64,000 nucleotides of DNA from Ravibacter sp037191015 (GTDB lineage: Bacteria; Bacteroidota; Bacteroidia; Cytophagales; Spirosomataceae): positions 186,001-250,000 of the forward strand of contig JBBCKD010000013.1 in the NCBI GenBank assembly GCA_037191015.1, written 5' to 3'. Shown here piece by piece: positions 41,901-49,154 of the stretch (positions are counted from its first letter, which is position 1; each line of letters starts with the position of its first letter). A program made the position numbers and the translations under genes. The notes under the pieces are model-generated. The model worked only from the letters and a program-made list of their open reading frames with translations, ran no database searches and had not been told where the DNA came from.

Positions 41901-42899
41901 CTTCAGCCTACGGATCTGTACAAGATCAGGTACGAGGAAAACGGGGGAGATGAAGATGATCTGCCGATGGAACTCGAGGCGGAATCGCTTCTGGATCTGG
42001 CAGCGCTCAGCCTGCCTTCCTATCAGCTTACCGGGCACTACCGCAGCCTGTCACTCGACCTGATCCAGTTTTCCAACCAGCATTTTTACGAGGGAACCCT
42101 GCGCCTGCTGCCGGATTTCGTATATGTCAATACCGCGGAGCCGGGCATTACCTATCACAAGGTTGATGGCACCTGGACCGAAGGAACCAACAAAAAAGAG
42201 GCGGAAAAGGTCATGGAGCTTCTTACCCGCCTTAGATCAGCGGGGAAAAGCGTGGGTATAGTAACCTTTAACTACCCGCAGCAGCAGTTGATCACGCAAT
42301 GCCTGGAAGAGGCCGGAACAGAGCTGCCGGGCCTGTTCGTGAAGAATATCGAGAATGTACAGGGAGATGAGCGGGACGTGATCATTTTTTCGACAGGATA
42401 CGCGCCTGATGAAGATGGACGCCTGACCATGCAATTCGGAACGCTCAACACGCGTGGAGGTGAGAACCGGCTGAACGTGGCCGTTACCCGCGCCAGGGAG
42501 AAGGTACATGTAGTTACCAGCCTTTTACCCCACCAGCTGAAGGTAGAGACGGCGCTTTACGCAGGCCCTAAACTACTGAAGGCCTATCTCGAATATGCGC
42601 AAAGGGTTTCTGAAGGAGCTTTTGTGCCTGCCCCGGCAGAAATAAGGGGCAGGCGCGGCGACTGGCTGCTGAAGAAGCAGCTTTCGGCCAGGATCCCCGA
42701 AGCCATTTTTGAGCTGCCGTTCGCGGATCTCACTGTCAGGTCCCGGGATGGCTACGAAGGGCTTATCCTTACCGACGATGACCAGTATCAGCACAGCGAA
42801 ACTCCTAAGGAACCCCATGCTTACCTGCCCATCCTGTTGAGGAAAAAAGGATGGCCGTTTAAAAGGGTATACAGCCGGGAGTTCTGGAAAGAGCAGTGA
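38979..42899 (+). CDS. large superfamily 1 helicase (Upf1/DUF4011-like) with C-terminal nuclease-like tail
   Basis: The 1306-residue protein has an N-terminal DUF4011-like region (LRRLTNLSSRNKSLLL; RGSRNLFIGYPFVRG), then a helicase core split by a long middle part (about 420-850) rich in charged helices. The motifs are Walker A GPPGTGKS (about 305), FDEASQC (about 945), VVAGDSKQLQP, LTGHYRS, GDERDVIIFSTGYA and LNVAVTRAREKVHVV. The last 90 residues (RGRRGDWLLKKQL.. LLRKKGWPFKRVYSREFWKEQ) resemble a Vsr/MTES_1575 nuclease domain whose active site looks lost. Related fusions take part in phage defence (Hhe type), but this gene stands alone, so a housekeeping DNA or RNA role is equally possible. 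Confidence 0.85.
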   Translation: MSRILKSYLRRLTNLSSRNKSLLLTRLVSEQFADLQEADFLLNVPAFELLHQVIQRRKRIALCDVTDPRYEKTNAYSRRLRKIARTVDFIEEERGSRNLFIGYPFVRGRFGNGQVVHAPLLFFPVSLETDKGQWCLRVNAETGPHLNRSFALAYGQFSEVAIPDSVLETSFDEFPTNITIFRTELYKWLKESPFNVNFNQELFEDRLRPFDAQKAKDLELTEKTGELKLFPEAVLGIFPQTGSYLEEDYHFLLEQGEQFNIASLSAAGEGTAAIREEDMLTPFALDSSQEQALIRVKQGQNLVVQGPPGTGKSQLICNLMADYAARGKRVLLVCQKRAALDVVHDRMKQAGLGDFTALIHDHLLDRSALYRQMAGQIGQVEAFRKENYSLDSVYLEREFLQECRLTDRLTAGFSEFKNALFDDSIAGVTVKELYLTSDPAGPELSLTNLLKSLPMQKAPETERLVGQYFTFLLKLGSGHSWLKRKDFSELNHIDHKRIRDLLRLWPDTFAQLDKRFYGIFSLPLSRKHLVGADQLKQTLLEVQKTVGNAKIYRLFTKYLASAEHTAYRIEKIGRLDDILKAREGVEGYLETYRLADTLKKVESGIAAKREVVSGLWWEWFSKEKEEVLWLGRRHALTTSPPDLDRLAKRLRNRLLLEEELSDEKLGFDKKSLAEPAGILHQYGLFLDDAREAAELVHQLSETEWFEIAEGISRKSRDFGEFQQLLREAFAWLAEWETVADEMDMWLVPEQFNGLVSDPTGYAEQLAQDLDADFENLVEIDTMWRDASHTEQVLIERLKEKGGEAGMTTPDQYQKLFDNSLRLAWIDQVERRYPVLRAVSSLKMSQWEDDLQRSVERKQALSAEIVKMKLREEVYGDVAKNRLGNTVTYRELYHQLTKKRRIWPIRKLLSAFHEDVFRLVPCWMASPESASVIFPMMQDFFDLVIFDEASQCYAEYAVPAAYRGRQLVVAGDSKQLQPTDLYKIRYEENGGDEDDLPMELEAESLLDLAALSLPSYQLTGHYRSLSLDLIQFSNQHFYEGTLRLLPDFVYVNTAEPGITYHKVDGTWTEGTNKKEAEKVMELLTRLRSAGKSVGIVTFNYPQQQLITQCLEEAGTELPGLFVKNIENVQGDERDVIIFSTGYAPDEDGRLTMQFGTLNTRGGENRLNVAVTRAREKVHVVTSLLPHQLKVETALYAGPKLLKAYLEYAQRVSEGAFVPAPAEIRGRRGDWLLKKQLSARIPEAIFELPFADLTVRSRDGYEGLILTDDDQYQHSETPKEPHAYLPILLRKKGWPFKRVYSREFWKEQ

Positions 42900-42912
42900 G
42901 AGAATATACCGC

Positions 42913-45195
42913 TCAGTTTACCGGCTCAATTTCCACAAACCATACCGTCTGTCCTGGGATTTTCAGCTCTAAATCTACCTTTCCGTTGGTGAAACCGGAC
43001 AGCTTCCGCCTATCCGTTTCGGTAACCAGGTACACGTTTCCTGTTTTCTTATGGAGACCGTACTGCTCCAGTTCCAGGTTGAGCGGGACTGTGTGCCCGG
43101 TATCGGCGATGTTGGCCGCCGCAATGCCCAGCATCTGATCTTCGGAGCGCCAGACCGAGGTGTAGAGCGTAGGGTAGGCCTTTTCAAAATGCGTTACTTT
43201 TTCCTTCTGCCCCGCATATATCGAAAGTTTAGAGATGGCGATATTTTCCTCCGGAGATTCGAAGTCAATATTTTTCATCATTTCTCCTTTTAACAGGAAT
43301 TTCAGCGCCTTGTTCCTGACCCTGGCCAGTTGGTAGAGATATTGTAATTCTTTTTTGCGGCTGGTTTCCAGCTTTTCCCGGTAGTTGGACAGCATCGGCT
43401 GCATGCCCCAGGCGAAAGAACGGGCCTGCTCCATCAGAAACTGCTTGTTGTATTGCCCGTCGAGCAGGTCGAGCGCATCGGCGGGATGATCAGCATCCGG
43501 CCACATTTCATCGTAGGGCGGTTTGAGCAGCGACGAGTAATTTCCATATACCACGGCGTAGGGATGGTAAACCGCCTGGAACAGCGGAATCGGCTCTGTG
43601 CCAACACCGCCATAGCGTTCCATACTGACCTGAAGCGCCAGGAAGGCATCCTGGTAAGGCAGCCACGACTCACCCACTCCCTCGCCCGACAGCATGATCT
43701 GACTTCTCCTGTCGGGATGGGTTACCTGCCTGATCTGCCGGGTGAGCTCTCCCGACCCCCGCATCCAGTAATTACCTCCTCCCAGGTTATGCCCGTGCGA
43801 CGAGTCGAAGCACATACGACTGATACAGGCCTGGTCCATATAGATGCCGCCCACTTTGTAGCGGTTCAGCACTGTGTCGGCCAGCGAAGTATATTTATTG
43901 CGCCAGCTATCGGTTGCGATGCACATATTGGTGAGCGATTTACCGGTGAAAATGTTGTATACATGATCAGTGGTGGAGCCGTCGCGGTTCTTGGCAGCGC
44001 TCAGGATCGCATTTTCCGCTGTCCATGAAGGGGTAGATCTCGCCCATTGCAGCTGATTCATGTATACGATCGCATTAATCCCCTTCGACCTGGCCGCGGC
44101 TACTTCTTTTGTGAATCGTTCGGCGCCGTCGCGGGGCGGGATATAGTCGGGAAAGGTGTCGTCGTAGGAAGACCGGTGCCACCAATGCCATAGTACGCTT
44201 ACCGGGAGCCCCAGGTTTTCGCGCATTTTCGTGGCCGGATCCAACACTTCATGTGTCCGGCCCCTGTTCCAGACCCATAGGGCGGTGGAGTCGAGCCAGG
44301 CCGGGGTAAGCCCGTTTTTCAGGCGGGCATTTTTTGTCCATTCCTGTTTGAGGGCCCACTCGCGGTAAATTTCTGCGGCGGTAAACCAATCGCCTTCATA
44401 CGCCCCGATCACGGTCTGGTAGGGTATTGTGTAGGCGTCGTTCTGGTAAGTATATTCCGGGAAGCTGGCAGTCTGATAGACCATTTCTCCTTTTTCGTTC
44501 AACCGGAGAATAAAATCTTTCTGAAACGATTTGCTGTCATTGCAGGCAGCATAAAACCCTTTCCCGTCCGGCTCATAGACGGTCATAAACTGCATCGACA
44601 TTCCGCCGGGATAAACCAGGCGATAGGTCTTGTCTCCCCTTGCCGAAAGATTGGCAATAGGATCGGCTGTTAAATGCCCCATCCAGCTGGGAGTTGCCAG
44701 GCGCGAGGTTTTAGAGCCGGAGATGCCTGATATGACCGGGTACCGGACGCCTTCAAGCGCCACCTCTTTCAAGCCGGTTATCTTCAGGTCCCAATAAGAT
44801 AAATGATCATTGGCAGCCAGCTTCACTTCTGCAGTGACCACCAGGGCCGGAACAGGAGAACCGGCAGGCTCCGACCAGGTAAGAACCAGCTTCTCACGGC
44901 CTTCAAAACTACTTCTGAACTGCCGGAAATCGCCCGGCCGGAGCCGGACCGTGCGGTTGTTACGGTCAAGAAGCGTCATTTCCCACAGCGGCTGCGAATC
45001 CGATGACTGCCTGATAGCCGCAATACGCTCTTCACCGGATGTCATCCCGCAAAATCCGCCGTCCTTCTCTGAAAAAAACAGCTCCAGTCCTGATCCCGAT
45101 AATTTAAGGAAGCTATCGCCCGACCCCTGCCCATAAAGTGCCGAGGTTATAAGGAAATTAATTAAGAAGATGGTTATGAGAGAGATTTTTTTCAT
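42913..45195 (-). CDS. secreted DUF6259 protein, glycoside hydrolase-like
   Basis: The 760-residue protein has a Sec signal (MKKISLITIFLINFLITSALYGQ), an N-terminal beta-rich domain, and a DUF6259 TIM-barrel-like domain (about 270-640) including WLDSTALWVWNRGR, LPVSVLWHWWHRSSYDDTFPDYIP and GGIYMDQACISRMCFDSSHGH. The Asp/His-rich barrel end and LSGEGVGESWLPYQD look like active-site loops. A beta domain closes the protein. DUF6259 has no proven reaction; the context is the end of a PUL after a GH42-like gene, and the two probably act on the same polymer. It is separated from the GH42-like gene by a repeat-filled gap. Confidence 0.88.
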   Translation of the reverse strand: MKKISLITIFLINFLITSALYGQGSGDSFLKLSGSGLELFFSEKDGGFCGMTSGEERIAAIRQSSDSQPLWEMTLLDRNNRTVRLRPGDFRQFRSSFEGREKLVLTWSEPAGSPVPALVVTAEVKLAANDHLSYWDLKITGLKEVALEGVRYPVISGISGSKTSRLATPSWMGHLTADPIANLSARGDKTYRLVYPGGMSMQFMTVYEPDGKGFYAACNDSKSFQKDFILRLNEKGEMVYQTASFPEYTYQNDAYTIPYQTVIGAYEGDWFTAAEIYREWALKQEWTKNARLKNGLTPAWLDSTALWVWNRGRTHEVLDPATKMRENLGLPVSVLWHWWHRSSYDDTFPDYIPPRDGAERFTKEVAAARSKGINAIVYMNQLQWARSTPSWTAENAILSAAKNRDGSTTDHVYNIFTGKSLTNMCIATDSWRNKYTSLADTVLNRYKVGGIYMDQACISRMCFDSSHGHNLGGGNYWMRGSGELTRQIRQVTHPDRRSQIMLSGEGVGESWLPYQDAFLALQVSMERYGGVGTEPIPLFQAVYHPYAVVYGNYSSLLKPPYDEMWPDADHPADALDLLDGQYNKQFLMEQARSFAWGMQPMLSNYREKLETSRKKELQYLYQLARVRNKALKFLLKGEMMKNIDFESPEENIAISKLSIYAGQKEKVTHFEKAYPTLYTSVWRSEDQMLGIAAANIADTGHTVPLNLELEQYGLHKKTGNVYLVTETDRRKLSGFTNGKVDLELKIPGQTVWFVEIEPVN

Positions 45196-45224
45196 ATGAA
45201 TAACGGGTATTAGGTTATTTGTTA

Positions 45225-45445
45225 TGATTACGATTTTATTCAGATTGAGTCCCGCAGGGACGGTATGTGATTAACCGTCGGTGGAACCGACGGACCGTGA
45301 AGCCCTGGTTAGGAGGCGAGTCCCGGAGGGACGACACGTCAGAGAGGCTGAGGTGCCGCCCCTCCGGGGCTAACCTTCTGAGGAGGAGCTCTGCGGCCAC
45401 GGGTTACGCTGAGCTTCACCCGCGGATATGAATGGCTACGCCCCT
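45225..45445. repeat. dispersed repeat cluster with GAGTCCC and CCCCTCCGGGGC blocks
   Basis: The 261-base gap between two PUL genes has no gene. It holds short GC-rich palindromic blocks: GAGTCCCGCAGGGACG and GAGTCCCGGAGGGACG, ACCGTCGGTGGAACCGACGG, GCCCCTCCGGGGC, and CGCCCCTGTGGGGC. Several are near-palindromes with stems of 5-7 bases. This is the style of REP-like elements found scattered in Bacteroidota and related phyla. Confidence 0.75.
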
Positions 45446-45456
45446 GTGGGGCTTCG

Positions 45457-47436
45457 CTATCGGTCTGCTTTATAAAGAAACGTTTCCCCTTTTCTGCCTT
45501 CGATCAGAAGCCGTTTACCTGTAAAAGGAACTGCTGTACTGTCTTTGACATTCATAAGAGTCCATTCTGAGGGGAGTACGATCTCCCTTCTGCCGGCTTC
45601 CGTGAGATGAACCATCAGCCAGCCTTGCCCGGCATAGACTACGTCGTCGGCTGCGCTGAAAATATGTACGTCTGCATTTTGAAAAATTTCACGCAGCTGT
45701 TCCGGTGTCCAGCGGACCCTGTCAGTTAACCTGCTGATCGGCTGTTCTTTTTTATAAACAGAAGAACCAAGGTGGTCGGTAATGACAGAATAATCCGCCC
45801 GCGCCATCAGGCTTTGTACCGTTTGCTGCTCTTCAGCCGACAGATCCTGAATGCCCAGATACCAGATCAGCTTGTAAGACTCTTTTTTCAAAGCATCCAG
45901 GTCACTCCGGAGATACACGTCGAAGCTGGTACCGGCCTGGCCCAGGGGATACCGGTTGCTGAGCAGCGTCCCGGTGATTCCGCCATAGGTATTGTCATAA
46001 AACTGCAGCTTCTCGTCGACTACTACTGCCACTTCGGGACGGTATACGTGGTTTTGGGCCCTGTTGTCAATGGTATACTGCTGGTAGAGCCGGTTGGTAG
46101 CCCGTAAGGCCGACCGGATCCCTTCGTCGCTGAACCATCCGCCCCACATATCAAACCACCATCCGCCGTACCCGTAGGCCAGCATTCGTCCCGCATTTTT
46201 CCAGATGAGCTCCTGTGACGTAAACAAGTCTTTCGGCCCGATCCATACGCCTTTGTCGTACCAGTCTCCGTCGGGCACGATATGGGGCGCTTTTTCCCGC
46301 AAAAGTGTCGTCAGCGAAGTGCGCGTATCGTTTTCGGCAAGCCATAGCTTGCCATGAAGCTGCACAGACCGGATCGCCGCCATAGGGAGCCAGTCGATCC
46401 CGGTTTCACGCCGGTAGTCATTCGGGCTGGAAAGATAATCGAGGTCGGGGCATCTCAGCAATTCCTCCAGGGAACCGTGCCCGCGACGGGGGTCGTGTAC
46501 AAACAGGTGATAGCCGTAAAATGCGCCCGTGAGAAGCCGCCCCTGACTGGCTTCTTTGACCAGCCTGGAAAAATAAGCGATATGGCCGGCCATTAGTCCT
46601 CCATGGTAATCAAAGGTATCGTCAAGCCTGCGGTTTTCACCCTTTCTGCGAATCGTGCTTCCTCTTGCTGTTCCGCTGATATCTGCCGGAAGGCTTGTTT
46701 CAAACGATGCGTCCGGATCATTCCAGGCTTTGCGTAAGGCGGCTGCATCCTGATTGTATCTGACCCGCAGCCAGTTCCGGAAATCTGTTTTCCGGGCCGG
46801 ACTTTCGTCATAAAAGTGATCTTTATAATGAAAAAACCACTCCTCTGTACCTCCCCCGGCCACGTGGATGCCGATCAGGTTACTGTTGTAATCCGAAGCC
46901 CTGATCCAATCCAGCAGCGCCAAAAGCGCACTACCGGTATCCTGACGCCACTTTTTTGAAGAAAAGCTGACGCGGTAGCTTTCTCCCGAAGGCAGGCGGC
47001 ACAGCTCCGAAGGATTTTGCTGCTCCCACCAGACGGGAGGATCGAGATGTACCCGGATGATCGCCTTCGCATCTTTCTTCACCCTGACGAGCTCGTCGAA
47101 TTCGTCGCGTATGACCGAAAAATCATATTGTCCCATTCCTTTCCAGAACGAAGGGCGGAACGGCTTGATACCGGAAGTGGAATTGATGCCCCGGTCGCCC
47201 AGGTAAGCCAGCAGGCAAAAGATTTCTAACCCCGAGTCCGCCATTTCCCGGAAATTGCGCGATTCGCCCAGGTAAGACATGTAGGCAAACGGCGGTACCT
47301 GCCGGTCGTTGATAAAAAGCCCTATGCCGCCTCCGGCCGCCCGGACAGTCGTGTGATTACGGAATGACTGCCCGACCGCCCTGGCACCGCACAAGGCGGA
47401 AAGCAATAATATCAGTAAAAAATGGGGGTACCGCAT
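45457..47436 (-). CDS. secreted GH42-like glycoside hydrolase (beta-galactosidase-type TIM barrel)
   Basis: The 659-residue protein has a Sec signal (MRYPHFLLILLLSALCGARA) and a TIM-barrel glycosidase domain. The general acid region is GIHVAGGGTEEWFFHY (Glu in the strand-4 position) and the nucleophile region is GKLWLAENDTRT (Glu near strand 7), the two-glutamate plan of GH42 and clan GH-A. A barrel-following domain (DLDALKKESYKLIWYLGIQDL) resembles the GH42 trimerisation or glutamine amidotransferase-like domain. The specificity may not be beta-galactose. The ATG at 47436 shares one base with the susD stop (TGATG), so the genes are coupled. Confidence 0.85.
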   Translation of the reverse strand: MRYPHFLLILLLSALCGARAVGQSFRNHTTVRAAGGGIGLFINDRQVPPFAYMSYLGESRNFREMADSGLEIFCLLAYLGDRGINSTSGIKPFRPSFWKGMGQYDFSVIRDEFDELVRVKKDAKAIIRVHLDPPVWWEQQNPSELCRLPSGESYRVSFSSKKWRQDTGSALLALLDWIRASDYNSNLIGIHVAGGGTEEWFFHYKDHFYDESPARKTDFRNWLRVRYNQDAAALRKAWNDPDASFETSLPADISGTARGSTIRRKGENRRLDDTFDYHGGLMAGHIAYFSRLVKEASQGRLLTGAFYGYHLFVHDPRRGHGSLEELLRCPDLDYLSSPNDYRRETGIDWLPMAAIRSVQLHGKLWLAENDTRTSLTTLLREKAPHIVPDGDWYDKGVWIGPKDLFTSQELIWKNAGRMLAYGYGGWWFDMWGGWFSDEGIRSALRATNRLYQQYTIDNRAQNHVYRPEVAVVVDEKLQFYDNTYGGITGTLLSNRYPLGQAGTSFDVYLRSDLDALKKESYKLIWYLGIQDLSAEEQQTVQSLMARADYSVITDHLGSSVYKKEQPISRLTDRVRWTPEQLREIFQNADVHIFSAADDVVYAGQGWLMVHLTEAGRREIVLPSEWTLMNVKDSTAVPFTGKRLLIEGRKGETFLYKADR

Positions 47437-49154
47437 CAATAGCCGGGATTTTGTTTCATCTCTGCGTCCTTGTTGGCTTCAATTTCCGTAAAGGGTATGG
47501 GCCAGAGTTCGTGGTGGTCCCTGATTTCGTCTTTATTCAGATCATTGTATTTCCGGACGCGCTCTACCAATTTCCCTACGCGGTGCAGGGTGATCCGCCT
47601 CGGCTCTTCGTAAACAAGCTCCCTGGCCCTTTCGTCGAGAATATAATCCAGCGTTACATCCTGCGGCGACACGGGCTTTGCTTTTGACCTTTCCCTTACT
47701 ATGTTGATATCGGCAGCAGCGCTTGCCAGGTCTCCCTTCCGCATGTACGCTTCCGCTCTCAGCAGGTATGTTTCGGCGAGCCGCATCAGGTATTGATCAC
47801 GATACAGTGCGCCTGCCGTACTTTTGATCGTACCCAGGCCTTTGTCTTCGTATACGCCGTCGGGGTGCTGATGGGGCGTAGTGATCTTGGAGGGGTGGGG
47901 GTACCATCGCCAGGGCTGATCCCTTAATGTCGAGCCGGGATTTTCGATGGCGCTTTTACCGTACCAGGCCGATGCCGGATTGGTATAGACAAAATCCCGC
48001 ACTATATTATGGGGTGCATTGCGGATATCGTTGTCCCAGTCACTTTCCCAGAGATCGTAAAGGAAATAATTGGTATTCATCATGAGCGAAACCCCGGCGC
48101 CCGCAGTGTTGTAGTCAGACATCGGGAGGCCTATTACTCCCTCATTGTCATCGGGATCTTTTAGCGTGATCCAGGGAACAGGACCCGCTACCCGTTCCAG
48201 CGTATGGAAATGGCCGTATCCTCCCGAAGAAGCAAGGATGCCTCCCGGCACGTCGACCTCGTAAGGAACAACCCACAACGCCTCCTTGTTACCGCTGCTT
48301 CTGCGTTGGTTTCCTACTCTGAACAAATCCCAGTAGACATCGCCGGGCTGCGTGAATTTCAGGAAATTGTCGACGGGGTTCTGGTTGGCCATACTTCCGA
48401 ACCGGCTGGTCATAAGGCTCACATTCCCGTCATTTATGACTACACCGGCCGCTGCAATAGCCGCGTCATAGTCCTGTACCGATATGTAGGTCTCGGCCAG
48501 TAGCTGGTAGGCTACCAGGTTGGATATTTTCCCGTCCACGACCTGGTTAATGGCAGGTAAATTATCGGCAGCGATCCTGGCGTCTTCGATTATCTGGTTC
48601 AAAACATCCGTTTTTGAATTTCGTATGAAATCGGTCTGCGGGGAAGTCACCTCCTGCGTTACCAAAGGAATGTCGCCCCACAGATAAACCAGAAAGCGAT
48701 ACGCAAAGGCACGGAAAAACCGGGCTTCGGCATCGATCAGCTTCTTCTCGCTATCGCTGAGAGCCGATTGCTCAACCCTGGAGATGATGGTATTGGCGTT
48801 GCTGACAATCTTATACCAGCTTCTCCAGTGCAGCAATACGTCACTGTTGGTGGGCACCAGGTAGTTGGTATGCCCGCCGAAACGCGCGGTGAGCTGGTAG
48901 CGGCCGTCATGGGCAATATCGGTAGCCGTAAGATAAGGCTTGTACTCGGTAGCGCCATAGTGGATGTTCCTCACCTTTGCATACAGATCGGTAAGCCCGC
49001 TCTGGAAGTTATCATAGGTAACAAAGCTGTTTTCCGGGCTGAAGAAATCCAGCGGGGTTTCCTGCAGGATCTTTTGCTCATCACAGGCATTGAGGCCCAG
49101 AAGAAGCAAAGTACTCAATATGAATAGTCTTAAATTTCTCATCTCTGTATCCAT
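47436..49154 (-). CDS. SusD/RagB family nutrient-binding lipoprotein
   Basis: The 572-residue lipoprotein partners the adjacent SusC. The signal ends LLLLGLNACDEQ (Cys24). It has LIDAEARFFRAFAYRFLVYLWGDIPL, YLLRAEAYMRKGDLASAAADIN, ARELVYEEPRRITLHRVGKL and the ending PFTEIEANKDAEMKQNPGY. The ATG at 49154 shares one base with the SusC stop (TAATG); an ATG four codons later is a weaker alternative. The stop overlaps the next start in the same way, so susC, susD and the GH42-like gene are translated in series. Confidence 0.95.
   Translation of the reverse strand: MDTEMRNLRLFILSTLLLLGLNACDEQKILQETPLDFFSPENSFVTYDNFQSGLTDLYAKVRNIHYGATEYKPYLTATDIAHDGRYQLTARFGGHTNYLVPTNSDVLLHWRSWYKIVSNANTIISRVEQSALSDSEKKLIDAEARFFRAFAYRFLVYLWGDIPLVTQEVTSPQTDFIRNSKTDVLNQIIEDARIAADNLPAINQVVDGKISNLVAYQLLAETYISVQDYDAAIAAAGVVINDGNVSLMTSRFGSMANQNPVDNFLKFTQPGDVYWDLFRVGNQRRSSGNKEALWVVPYEVDVPGGILASSGGYGHFHTLERVAGPVPWITLKDPDDNEGVIGLPMSDYNTAGAGVSLMMNTNYFLYDLWESDWDNDIRNAPHNIVRDFVYTNPASAWYGKSAIENPGSTLRDQPWRWYPHPSKITTPHQHPDGVYEDKGLGTIKSTAGALYRDQYLMRLAETYLLRAEAYMRKGDLASAAADINIVRERSKAKPVSPQDVTLDYILDERARELVYEEPRRITLHRVGKLVERVRKYNDLNKDEIRDHHELWPIPFTEIEANKDAEMKQNPGY

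Noticed and set aside
45225..45445. The repeat cluster as a CRISPR or an insertion sequence
   Set aside because: The blocks are not equally spaced or identical, and there is no transposase or terminal repeat pair.
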